Shown here in pieces: positions 23,614 to 31,499 of a stretch of DNA of 45,121 nucleotides (the stretch's first letter is position 1; the number at the start of each line of letters is the position of its first letter). The translations under genes were made by a program, and so were the position numbers. The notes beneath the pieces were generated by a model that saw nothing but the letters and a program-made list of their open reading frames with translations, did not search any database and was not told the origin of the DNA. Source of the DNA: Oscillospiraceae bacterium (GTDB lineage: Bacteria > Bacillota > Clostridia > Oscillospirales > Acutalibacteraceae); assembly GCA_015065605.1 (NCBI GenBank), contig SVPZ01000021.1, forward strand, positions 1-45,121, in the 5' to 3' direction.

Positions 23614-25854
23614 ATGAAAAGCATACGAAAATCCATCGCGCTTATTCTTTGCTTTGCCTTGCTCATAAGTTCTCTGGTTATATCGCTTAACGTATCGGCT
23701 GTTGCTATGTATACCCGACACGGCTACATAAACGACAGCGCTGTTAATATCAGAAACGGAGCGGGAACAAGTAATGATTCTCTGGGAAAATTGAATAGTA
23801 ACACCAAGGTTTTAGTGAATGGCGTAGGCTTTGATTCAAACGGCGCACGTTGGTACAGCCTTACTGCATATACCTCTTCCGGAAATATAGTAGGCTTTGT
23901 TCATTCCGATTACGTAACGGTAACGGGCAGCGATAAAAGTTATGAAGCAACCATCGTTAAGGAAGCCACGATAAGAAGCGCTCCGGGTACCTGGAACGAT
24001 GATGTTGTGAAGCTTCCCATAGGAACTAAGGTTACCGTCATAGGCACCGAAGACGACAGGGACGGTGATATGTGGTATCACGTCACCTTTATTTACGGCG
24101 GCGAAACTATGACGGGATATGCTTATGAAACCTACGTGGAAATTTTAGCTGAATACGTTCATGACCCCGCTTTTGAAAAAGCTCTTAACGATCAGGGATT
24201 TCCCGAAAGCTATAAACCCTATTTAAGAAATCTTCACGCTCTTCATCCAAACTGGCAGTTTAAAGCCGACCATCTTGAAATGACCTTTGAGGAAGCGGTA
24301 AAGGGTGAATCGGGATTTGGCAGATCTGCCGTTTCTCCCTCGCGTCCTGACGCGTGGAAATCTATGGCTAAGGATTGCTATGACTGGAGCAGTAACTCCT
24401 ATAAAACCGTCGATTCGGGCGGATGGGTACAGGCTAGTGAAAGTGTTATAAGATATTATCTTGACCCTCGCAACTTTTTGGGCTCTACAAGTGTTTTTCA
24501 GTTTATTTCAATGGAATATGACGAAAAACTTCATACGAAAGAACGTGTTGAAGCGGCGATAGCGGGAACGTTTTTGGCTAAGGATTTTCCCGAAAAGCCA
24601 AAGGAAAGCGACGAGGAAACCGAAGAATCTAAGGCAACCTATGAAACCTATACCGACGTACTTATTGCCGCGGCAAAGGATTCCGGGGTAAGCCCCGTAG
24701 CACTTGCTTCCATGATTTTGGTTGAACAGGGAAACAGTGGCGGCGGAAAATGTATTTCGGGTAATTATCCCGGTTATGAAGGATATTATAATTTCTATAA
24801 TATACGCGCATACAGAAGCGGAAACTATAACGCAATACAGTACGGTCTTTTATATGCCAAGGGTGGTGACGGTACCAGAAAAACTTATTACCGTCCTTGG
24901 AATAATAGGGTTGATTCCATAATCGGCGGCGCCGTATGGTATGCTGAAAAGTATCTTAATTGCGGACAGGATACCCTTTATTATAAAAAGTTCAACGTGG
25001 TGAGTAAGCCTTATTTTTCTCACGAATATATGACCAACGTTGAGGGTGCTTCAAGCGAAGCAAGTAAGACCGCTTCGGGATATAAAGCAATAATGGATGC
25101 AGGACTTATCTTCAATATTCCCGTTTACAAGGATATGTCTGCAAAGGCAGCTCCTTATCCCACCAAAACAGGTAACAATAATTGCTATCTTTCCAGCCTT
25201 ACGGTAACAGGACAAAAACTAACGCCTACCTTTGATAAATACGTTAACGAATATGAATTTATTGTTTCTTCATCGGTTACTGAAATTACCGTTAATGCAA
25301 CGGCTTCCTATAGCGGTGCCAACGTAGAAGGCACAGGAAAACGAACTTTAAAATACGGAAGCAACATTATTACCGTTACCGTTACCAGTACCAGCGGAAT
25401 TAAAAACGATTATAATATTTTAGTTTTCAGAGAAACACCGCCAGAGGTTGAGTTTCAGTTTAATCTGACGGGTTATACCGCCGACGGCAGTATAGTCAAG
25501 GGGATTAAACCCAAGACCAACGAGCAAACTCTTATTGCAAACTTCGGTATTGCAGGCGGATCGGCAAAAATAATAAAATTTGATAAGACGTCAACCTATA
25601 TAGGCACGGGCGACGTTATTGAACTTTACGATAACGAAGGTAAATTAAGACATTCGTACACCTTGTCTGTCGAAAACGACCTGAGCGGTGACGGAAAGTT
25701 TTCCGTAATTGACATAGCTAAACTTCAGCTTCATATTATTCTTGCGGAAAATTTAAGCGTAGCGGCGCAAAAATCTGCGGATTTAAGCGGTGACGGAAAA
25801 ATTTCCTTGGTGGATTTATCATTGATTCAACGAAAACTTCTGGGAATAGAATGA
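23614..25854 (+). CDS. Secreted N-acetylglucosaminidase with SH3b, cadherin-like and dockerin domains
   Basis: The 746-residue protein has a signal peptide (about 1-30), two bacterial SH3 domains (about 35-105 and 110-182: AVNIRNGAGTSN, ATIRSAPGTWND), and a LytD/GH73-like endo-beta-N-acetylglucosaminidase domain (about 200-490, with YLDPRNFLGSTSVFQF, VSPVALASMILVEQG, YNFYNIRAY and YGLLYAKGG). A cadherin-like beta-sandwich follows (about 525-612, SSLTVTGQKLTPTFDKYVNEYEF). The C-terminal 60 residues form a dockerin with loops DLSGDGKFSVID and DLSGDGKISLVD. It should cut peptidoglycan glycan strands while docked to a cohesin, and a cohesin-like membrane protein is encoded 31 bp downstream. The start follows AAAGGAAG. 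Confidence 0.9.
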   Translation: MKSIRKSIALILCFALLISSLVISLNVSAVAMYTRHGYINDSAVNIRNGAGTSNDSLGKLNSNTKVLVNGVGFDSNGARWYSLTAYTSSGNIVGFVHSDYVTVTGSDKSYEATIVKEATIRSAPGTWNDDVVKLPIGTKVTVIGTEDDRDGDMWYHVTFIYGGETMTGYAYETYVEILAEYVHDPAFEKALNDQGFPESYKPYLRNLHALHPNWQFKADHLEMTFEEAVKGESGFGRSAVSPSRPDAWKSMAKDCYDWSSNSYKTVDSGGWVQASESVIRYYLDPRNFLGSTSVFQFISMEYDEKLHTKERVEAAIAGTFLAKDFPEKPKESDEETEESKATYETYTDVLIAAAKDSGVSPVALASMILVEQGNSGGGKCISGNYPGYEGYYNFYNIRAYRSGNYNAIQYGLLYAKGGDGTRKTYYRPWNNRVDSIIGGAVWYAEKYLNCGQDTLYYKKFNVVSKPYFSHEYMTNVEGASSEASKTASGYKAIMDAGLIFNIPVYKDMSAKAAPYPTKTGNNNCYLSSLTVTGQKLTPTFDKYVNEYEFIVSSSVTEITVNATASYSGANVEGTGKRTLKYGSNIITVTVTSTSGIKNDYNILVFRETPPEVEFQFNLTGYTADGSIVKGIKPKTNEQTLIANFGIAGGSAKIIKFDKTSTYIGTGDVIELYDNEGKLRHSYTLSVENDLSGDGKFSVIDIAKLQLHIILAENLSVAAQKSADLSGDGKISLVDLSLIQRKLLGIE

Positions 25855-25885
25855 TTTATATAAGTAATGGAAGGAAAGTAAAGAT

Positions 25886-27334
25886 ATGAAGAAGTTATTT
25901 AAAAAATTAAGCGTAATGGCTTTAATAACGGTTTTCCTTTTTTTAATAATGTGTCCTGCTGTAAACGCTCTAAGCGCAGGTACGACAATTGCTTTTTCGG
26001 GCAATAATCTAAAGGTTGGCGAAACCTTAAAGGTTACCGTTACCATAAAAGCCGACAGCGAAATCAGTGCGGCGGAGGGTAAACTTACCTTTGACAGTTC
26101 GATTCTTAAATTCTTGGGAGCAACGGGCGGTAACGCAAAGGCTGAGGGTTCTACCGTTTCCTTTACCGCTATGGGCCCCGATAAAATTTTGATAAAAAGT
26201 ATTGAGTTCGAGGTTATCGGCGAGGGAAGCTGTTCAATAAGCGCTAAAAATATAAATATTTCAGACGGTACTACCGAGGCTACTGCTACCGGCGCTTCTT
26301 ATCGCTTTAAAACGGCTTCGTCGCAGAATAATAATCCTCAGGATTTAGGCGCAAACAAAAAGGCTGCGCTTACCTCTATCAAGGTGGCTACGGGCACATT
26401 AAGTCCTGCATTCAGTAGCGAAATCACCGAATATACCGTGGTTGTTCCCTATACTCAGGTTGACGGTGTGCTTTCCTGTGAGAGCCTTGACCCGAATGCA
26501 TCCATAAGCGTTGAGGGTGCTCGTCAGCTTCAGGTAGGTAATAACACGCGTACTATCGTAGTTGTTGCGAGTAACGGTGAAACGAGAAGATATTCCGTAA
26601 CCTTTAACAGACTTGACGAAAACGGTAATGACGTTACCGTATCGGGCAACCTTACGGATATTCTCGTAAGTGTTGACGGAAAGGATTACTATATTGCCGA
26701 ACAGGATGCAACCTTAGAACCTCCCGCAGGCTTTAGCCTTGCTACTGCTCAGTATGGCGAAAAAGAGGTAACTGCCTATAAGGACGTTTCGGGCAAAACC
26801 GTTCTTCTTTATATGATTGAAAAAGATACCGAAAACGGCGCGTTTTTCCTTTATGAAAACGGCGAGGTAAAAAGCTTTGCTTATATTTCTACACCCGAAT
26901 TTACCTACATAGTAAAGGACGTAACCCAAGAGGCTCCGAGCGGTCTTTACACCTGTGATTATGATTTAAACGGAAAAAAGGTTGCCTGCTATAAATACAC
27001 CGATACCGACCTTTCTGATTTTGTGGTATTCTCGGCAATTTCTCCCGATGGAAATTTAGGATACTATAGCTTTGACGTAAGAGAAAAAACTATACAGAGG
27101 GTTGTTAAGTTTGCCGTTGCAGAGCAAGAGGAAGTAAGCGACCTTACGGTAACTCCCGCAAAGAAAACCGTCGTAATGGCTTTGCTTGTTTTACTAATCG
27201 TATTATTCGTTCTTCTTATCGTTATGCTTATTATAAAAAGCTCTAAGAAAAGAGGCAAAAAAATAGGCTCTATCTTCGATGGCGAGGATGAGTACGAAAT
27301 GGAAAGCGGTTCTGATCTTCCCGACGAGGATTAA
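25886..27334 (+). CDS. Membrane-anchored cohesin-like protein with cadherin-like domain
   Basis: The 482-residue protein has a signal peptide (about 1-28) and an N-terminal beta-sandwich of cohesin type (about 31-145: LKVGETLKVTVTIKADSEI, AAEGKLTFDSSILKFLGATG and IEFEVIGEGSCSISAKNI match the cohesin strand order). A cadherin-like domain follows (about 165-245, LTSIKVATGTLSPAFSSEI), then an unassigned region of about 180 residues, one membrane helix (about 430-452, VVMALLVLLIVLFVLLIVML) and an acidic cytoplasmic tail. It would hold dockerin proteins at the membrane surface; the gene just upstream encodes one. The cohesin call rests on pattern recognition only, so a profile search is the key test. 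Confidence 0.75.
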   Translation: MKKLFKKLSVMALITVFLFLIMCPAVNALSAGTTIAFSGNNLKVGETLKVTVTIKADSEISAAEGKLTFDSSILKFLGATGGNAKAEGSTVSFTAMGPDKILIKSIEFEVIGEGSCSISAKNINISDGTTEATATGASYRFKTASSQNNNPQDLGANKKAALTSIKVATGTLSPAFSSEITEYTVVVPYTQVDGVLSCESLDPNASISVEGARQLQVGNNTRTIVVVASNGETRRYSVTFNRLDENGNDVTVSGNLTDILVSVDGKDYYIAEQDATLEPPAGFSLATAQYGEKEVTAYKDVSGKTVLLYMIEKDTENGAFFLYENGEVKSFAYISTPEFTYIVKDVTQEAPSGLYTCDYDLNGKKVACYKYTDTDLSDFVVFSAISPDGNLGYYSFDVREKTIQRVVKFAVAEQEEVSDLTVTPAKKTVVMALLVLLIVLFVLLIVMLIIKSSKKRGKKIGSIFDGEDEYEMESGSDLPDED

Positions 27335-27336
27335 TT

Positions 27337-28140
27337 ATGAAATACGCGGAAAATTTGTTGTTATATAAGGAAATACAGACCCTTGATATACGCATTTCAT
27401 CGGCATATGACTGTCAACTTGACAGCGACTGGAAAAGTGACTGCGCAAGAGCCGCTTTTAACAGAATATATTTCGTGTATGACGGCGAAGGTAAAGTAAC
27501 CTGTAACGGAAAGAAATATACGCTTAAGAAGGGCAATATATACGTCTTTCCCGCCGACACGGATTTTTCCTACGGTTGCTCCGATTATCTAAACAAGATT
27601 TATTTTCACGTTAACGTTTTCAGTATCAGCGGTTACGATATGTTAAGCGGCGCAGACGGCGTTGTTTTTGAAAATAAGGGCGATACCGTAGATGAAATAA
27701 GAACTCTTTGGGAGAGCCGTGATTCTCTTTCGGCTTTGGCGGTAAAGAGAATTCTCCACGATATCGTTTTTAGTGCCGCACAAAAATTGGGCAGAGGCAA
27801 AGAAATACTTCATACCAAAAATCCGCTTATTGAAAAAACGATTAAGATTATTGAAGAAAATCTCAGCGCAAATCTTACCGCAAAAGAACTGGCGGCGCGT
27901 CTTTTCGTTTCGGAAAGTTGGCTCTACCGAATTTTCAGAGATGAAGTCGGTGTAACTCTCGGGAAATATATTAACGACAGAGTGCTTTTCGCAGCTCAGG
28001 AAACACTTAGAAAAAGTAATTATACCGTAAAGGAAATCAGCCTTAAATACGGATACTGCGATCAGTTTTATTTTTCGCGTGCATTTACCGCAAGATTCGG
28101 TATGTCACCTATGAAATACCGAAAGAACGTAAGAACTTAA
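27337..28140 (+). CDS. AraC family transcriptional regulator
   Basis: The 267-residue protein has an N-terminal cupin-like ligand region (about 1-150, with GEGKVTCNGKKYTLKKGNIYVFPAD) and two C-terminal HTH motifs (about 165-265: LTAKELAARLFVSESWLYRIFRDEVG and YTVKEISLKYGYCDQFYFSRAF..RFGMSPMKYRK). It starts two bases after the cohesin gene, with the ribosome binding site (GAGGA) inside that gene, so it is co-translated with the surface proteins and may regulate them. The ligand is unknown; in Firmicutes this class often responds to sugars. Confidence 0.93.
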   Translation: MKYAENLLLYKEIQTLDIRISSAYDCQLDSDWKSDCARAAFNRIYFVYDGEGKVTCNGKKYTLKKGNIYVFPADTDFSYGCSDYLNKIYFHVNVFSISGYDMLSGADGVVFENKGDTVDEIRTLWESRDSLSALAVKRILHDIVFSAAQKLGRGKEILHTKNPLIEKTIKIIEENLSANLTAKELAARLFVSESWLYRIFRDEVGVTLGKYINDRVLFAAQETLRKSNYTVKEISLKYGYCDQFYFSRAFTARFGMSPMKYRKNVRT

Positions 28141-28148
28141 TAAAAGAG

Positions 28149-28188
28149 ATACCGTAATAATGATTTATTGCGGTATTTTTGTTTTTTT
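28149..28188 (+). terminator. Intrinsic terminator
   Basis: ATACCGTAATAA pairs with TTATTGCGGTAT (one G-T pair) around TGAT and is followed by a T-rich tract. Confidence 0.85.
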
Positions 28189-28242
28189 AATCAATTAGTA
28201 GTGGTATTTTAAAAAATATACAACAATATGTATAACCTTTTC

Positions 28243-28271
28243 TTGACACAAAAAGTAAATAGTGCTAAAAT
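28243..28271 (+). promoter_or_regulatory. rny promoter
   Basis: Perfect TTGACA (28243-28248), 17-bp spacer and TAAAAT (28266-28271). The start codon lies 145 bp further on, leaving a long leader. Confidence 0.85.
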
Positions 28272-28277
28272 AAACTA

Positions 28278-28415
28278 CAGTAGGTTACTATTGCTTAAAG
28301 TGTGTTCTTTTGGCGAAAACATAACTTTAGCATTGACTTTATACCGGGGTAAAAGTGCGGCCTCGGGGAAGATTCCGAATAAAACGCATTTTAATATATA
28401 GGAGGAAAATATAAT
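28278..28415 (+). promoter_or_regulatory. Long 5' leader of rny, possibly structured
   Basis: About 138 nt separate the predicted transcription start from rny. The 3' half contains a nested stem: GTGCG/CGCAT enclosing CGGGG-AAGA-TTCCG (28356-28390 region), and just before it TACC-GG-GGTA. No known riboswitch consensus was recognised. Autocontrol by RNase Y cleavage is a possibility and is inference only. Confidence 0.4.
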
Positions 28416-29960
28416 ATGTTGCCTTACATTATAGGCGGTGCAGTTGCAGTTGTGCTTGGTGTAGTGGGCTTTGCCGTTGGTATGTCATATAGACGTAAAT
28501 CCGACGATAAGACAATAGGCTCTGCCAAAGAAGAAGCTAAGCGCATTTTAAACGATGCAATGAAGACCGCTGAAACAAAGAAGAAAGAACTTCTTGTTGA
28601 GGCTAAAGACGAGGTTTTACGTCTTCGTCAGGAAAATGACAAGGAATTACGCGAACGTCGCAGTGATATCCAGCGTCAGGAACACAGACTTCAGCAAAAA
28701 GAAGAAAATCTTGACAAAAAAATTGATAACTTAGAAGCTAAAGAAGAAAAATTACAGTTAAGAGCAAAAGAAATCGATGAAAAAATCGAGGAGTGCGAAC
28801 GTCTTAAGAAAAGCCAGATGGAACTTCTTGAACGTATATCGGGCTTTACCGTAGAACAGGCAAAAGAGCATTTGCTTTCTATGCTTGACGGTGAACTTGC
28901 TCACGAAAAGGCTGTAAAGGTGCTTGAGTACGAACAGCAGACTAAAGAAGAGTCCGAAAAAATCGCAAGAGAAATCGTGGGCCACGCAATTCAGCGTTGC
29001 GCCGCCGACCACTCTTCCGAGGTTACCGTTTCGGTAGTTGCTCTTCCCAATGATGAAATGAAGGGTAGAATTATCGGTAGAGAGGGTAGAAATATCCGCG
29101 CTCTTGAAACGGCGACCGGTGTTGACCTTATTATCGACGATACTCCCGAAGCAATTACGTTAAGCAGTTTCGATCCTGTTCGCAGAGAAATTGCACGTAT
29201 AACCCTTGAAAAACTTATTCTCGACGGCAGAATTCATCCTGCTCGTATCGAAGAAATGGTTGCAAAGTCAACCGCAGAAGTGGAAGCCACCATTAAGCAG
29301 GAAGGCGAACGCGCTATGATAGATGCAGGTGTACATAACCTTCATCCCGAGCTCGTTAAACTTCTCGGTAAACTCCATTACCGTACAAGCTACGGACAGA
29401 ACGTGCTTAATCATTCTATGGAGGTTTGCCATATTGCAGGTCTTATTGCTGCAGAAATGGGCGCTGACGTTACTCTCGCTAAGCGCGCAGGTCTTCTCCA
29501 CGATATCGGTAAGGCTCTTGACCATGAGCAAGAAGGTTCTCATATTCAGCTTGGTGTTGAGGTTGCTAAGAAGTGCAGAGAAAATGAAGCAGTTATTCAC
29601 GCAATCCACGCTCACCACGGTGAAGTTGAGGCAAAAACCGTTGTTGCTTGCATAGTACAGGCTGCCGATGCTATTTCTGCTGCCCGTCCCGGCGCAAGAA
29701 GAGAAAATATTGAAAATTACATTAAACGCCTTGAAAAACTTGAGGAAATCGCCAATTCCTTTAACGGTGTTGAAACATCTTTCGCAATTCAGGCAGGTAG
29801 AGAAATCCGTATCGTAGTTAAGCCCGAGATGGTTAATGACGACCAGATGGTGCTTATCGCTCACGATATTGCCGCAAGAATTGAAAAAGAACTTGAGTAT
29901 CCGGGTCAGATTAAAGTAAATCTTATCCGTGAAAACAGAGTTGTAGATTACGCAAAATAA
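28416..29960 (+). CDS. rny: Ribonuclease Y
   Basis: RNase Y is the membrane-bound endonuclease that starts mRNA decay in many Firmicutes. The 514-residue protein has an N-terminal membrane helix (about 3-23), a long charged coiled coil (about 35-190), a KH domain ([34 protein letters not shown]) and an HD domain with [14 protein letters not shown] and [12 protein letters not shown], plus HAHHGE further on. The C-terminus [11 protein letters not shown]-like ending is typical. The start follows AGGAGG. Confidence 0.97.
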   Translation: MLPYIIGGAVAVVLGVVGFAVGMSYRRKSDDKTIGSAKEEAKRILNDAMKTAETKKKELLVEAKDEVLRLRQENDKELRERRSDIQRQEHRLQQKEENLDKKIDNLEAKEEKLQLRAKEIDEKIEECERLKKSQMELLERISGFTVEQAKEHLLSMLDGELAHEKAVKVLEYEQQTKEESEKIAREIVGHAIQRCAADHSSEVTVSVVALPNDEMKGRIIGREGRNIRALETATGVDLIIDDTPEAITLSSFDPVRREIARITLEKLILDGRIHPARIEEMVAKSTAEVEATIKQEGERAMIDAGVHNLHPELVKLLGKLHYRTSYGQNVLNHSMEVCHIAGLIAAEMGADVTLAKRAGLLHDIGKALDHEQEGSHIQLGVEVAKKCRENEAVIHAIHAHHGEVEAKTVVACIVQAADAISAARPGARRENIENYIKRLEKLEEIANSFNGVETSFAIQAGREIRIVVKPEMVNDDQMVLIAHDIAARIEKELEYPGQIKVNLIRENRVVDYAK

Positions 29961-29964
29961 TTTT

Positions 29965-29988
29965 AAAGGGCTGTGAAAACAGCCCTTT
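29965..29988 (+). terminator. Hairpin after rny (weak terminator)
   Basis: A perfect 10-bp stem AAAGGGCTGT/ACAGCCCTTT with GAAA loop follows the stop, but the downstream ATCTTTA tract is a poor U-run, so partial read-through into the next gene is likely. Confidence 0.6.
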
Positions 29989-30009
29989 ATCTTTAATAGG
30001 GTGATAATA

Positions 30010-31128
30010 ATGAATTTTACTAAACTTACTGAGTTTCTTGATAATCTTGAAAACCGCTTTGGTATTCCGGGTGGCGACCTTATTGTTAATAAGGACGGCA
30101 AAACCGTTTACCGCCATAGTTTTGGCTACTCCGATAAAGAAAGAACCAGAAGGGTGCAGGGAAATGAAATTTACCGCATTTATTCCTGCAGTAAGGTTAT
30201 TCTTTGTACGGGTGTTATGAAACTTGTTACTGAAGGTAAAATAGGGCTTTACGATAATCTGAGTGATTATATATCGGAATTCAGTCATATGCAGGTGAAA
30301 AACGGTGACGGTTTGAAAAAAGCCGTTAATCAAATCAGAATTATCGACCTTTTACAGATGGCGGCAGGCTTTACTTATGAATGCGGACATCCCGCTATTG
30401 TTGATTACCGTAACAGTACCGACGGAAAGGCCGATACTTTAGGCACTGTTAAGGCTATGGCAAAAATGCCCCTTGAATTTGAATCGGGAACTGCATATAG
30501 ATACAGTCTTTGTCACGATATTCTCGGCGGTGTTATCGAAGTAGTGACGGGTAAAAAACTCGGTCAGTTTATGAAAGAAAGCTTTTTTATTCCTCTTGGT
30601 ATGAACGAAACCGATTATAAATATACCTTTGGTAGTGAGGATAGATATTTTTGGCGTTCGAATTATAATAATGAAACCAAAACTACTACGTTTATTCCAA
30701 AGGACGTCAATTGGTTTGAATTGGGAAGTGAATATGAAAGCGGCGGAGCAGGTCTTATCACCACCGTTGACGATTATATTAAATTTTCTCAGATGCTTTG
30801 CGACGGCGGTGTTACTAAAGAGGGCAAACGTCTGATAGCCTTCGAGGGAATAGACCTTATGAGAAAGACCATAAACGAAAATCAGTCTGCCTTTACAATG
30901 ACCGACTATAAATATGCTCTGGGTGTTCGTACCCACGTAGGTAACGAGCATAATTTTTCAAAAAGCAGTCTTTACGAATTTGGTTGGGACGGCGCACACG
31001 GCGCATATACCGAAATTGATATTGAAAACGGTATAGCCGTTTATTTCGGTTGCGGAACAAGCGGTATAAACGCTCTTGTGCATCCCGATATGAGAAACCT
31101 TATTCACGAAGCCTTGGAAACTGAATAA
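30010..31128 (+). CDS. Beta-lactamase-fold serine hydrolase (class C/DD-peptidase-like)
   Basis: The 372-residue protein is of the beta-lactamase/penicillin-binding-protein-like family, with the nucleophile motif SCSK (YRIYSCSKVILCTGVM), the Tyr motif YRYSLCHDILGGVIE and GAHGAYTEID as a possible third motif in place of KTG. There is no signal peptide, so it is probably cytoplasmic and more likely an esterase or amidase than an antibiotic-resistance enzyme. The ATG at 30010 follows AGGGTGAT; an in-frame GTG at 30001 lies inside that site. It is separated from rny by a weak terminator. Confidence 0.88.
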   Translation: MNFTKLTEFLDNLENRFGIPGGDLIVNKDGKTVYRHSFGYSDKERTRRVQGNEIYRIYSCSKVILCTGVMKLVTEGKIGLYDNLSDYISEFSHMQVKNGDGLKKAVNQIRIIDLLQMAAGFTYECGHPAIVDYRNSTDGKADTLGTVKAMAKMPLEFESGTAYRYSLCHDILGGVIEVVTGKKLGQFMKESFFIPLGMNETDYKYTFGSEDRYFWRSNYNNETKTTTFIPKDVNWFELGSEYESGGAGLITTVDDYIKFSQMLCDGGVTKEGKRLIAFEGIDLMRKTINENQSAFTMTDYKYALGVRTHVGNEHNFSKSSLYEFGWDGAHGAYTEIDIENGIAVYFGCGTSGINALVHPDMRNLIHEALETE

Positions 31129-31132
31129 ATTT

Positions 31133-31162
31133 AAAAAAATCCGAGAAATCTCGGATTTTTTT
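31133..31162 (+). terminator. Intrinsic terminator
   Basis: AAAAAAATCCGAG pairs with CTCGGATTTTTTT around AAAT. Confidence 0.92.
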
Positions 31163-31163
31163 G

Positions 31164-31192
31164 TTGACAAATTTTGGAGTTTATGTTATTAT
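31164..31192 (+). promoter_or_regulatory. feo operon promoter
   Basis: Perfect TTGACA (31164-31169), 17-bp spacer and TATTAT (31187-31192). Confidence 0.85.
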
Positions 31193-31200
31193 ATTAAGGA

Positions 31201-31218
31201 AGTTAGCAGAGGCTAACT
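31201..31218 (+). promoter_or_regulatory. feo operator 1
   Basis: Perfect inverted repeat AGTTAGC-AGAG-GCTAACT placed 8 bp after the -10 box. A second copy with the same arms lies at 31236-31253. Likely bound by an iron-dependent DtxR-family or similar repressor. Confidence 0.8.
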
Positions 31219-31235
31219 GATATTTTTTGAATTAT

Positions 31236-31253
31236 AGTTAGCCGTTGCTAACT
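31236..31253 (+). promoter_or_regulatory. feo operator 2
   Basis: Perfect inverted repeat AGTTAGC-CGTT-GCTAACT, centre 35 bp from operator 1, ending just before the feoA ribosome binding site AGGAGG. The loop sequences differ while the arms are identical, which marks it as a protein site. Confidence 0.8.
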
Positions 31254-31266
31254 AGGAGGTAAAAGG

Positions 31267-31488
31267 ATGAATACTCTCAAAGACGTGCGAGTAGGCAGTA
31301 CCGTAAGGGTGGTAAAGGTACATGGCGAAGGTGCGATTAAAAGGCGAATAATGGATATGGGTATAACGAAAAATACCCGAATTTACGTTAGAAAGGTTGC
31401 GCCTTTAGGCGACCCGTTTGAACTTCAGGTAAGGGGATATGAACTATCTCTCAGAAAAGCAGACGCTCAGATGGTAGAAGTAGAATAG
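31267..31488 (+). CDS. feoA: Ferrous iron transport protein A
   Basis: FeoA is a small SH3-like cytoplasmic partner of the FeoB iron transporter. The 73-residue protein shows the usual pattern: LKDVRVGSTVRVVKV, RRIMDMGITKNTRIYVRKVAPLGDPFELQVRGYELSLRKADAQMVEV. It follows AGGAGG and precedes feoB by 11 bases. Confidence 0.96.
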   Translation: MNTLKDVRVGSTVRVVKVHGEGAIKRRIMDMGITKNTRIYVRKVAPLGDPFELQVRGYELSLRKADAQMVEVE

Positions 31489-31499
31489 GAGAATAAAAA

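Noticed and set aside
29268-30101. 277-codon antisense frame over rny
   Set aside because: Antisense to a highly conserved gene and crossing its terminator hairpin; no start signal.
30010-31128. Antibiotic-resistance beta-lactamase
   Set aside because: The fold is related, but there is no signal peptide and no standard KTG motif, so a resistance role is not supported.
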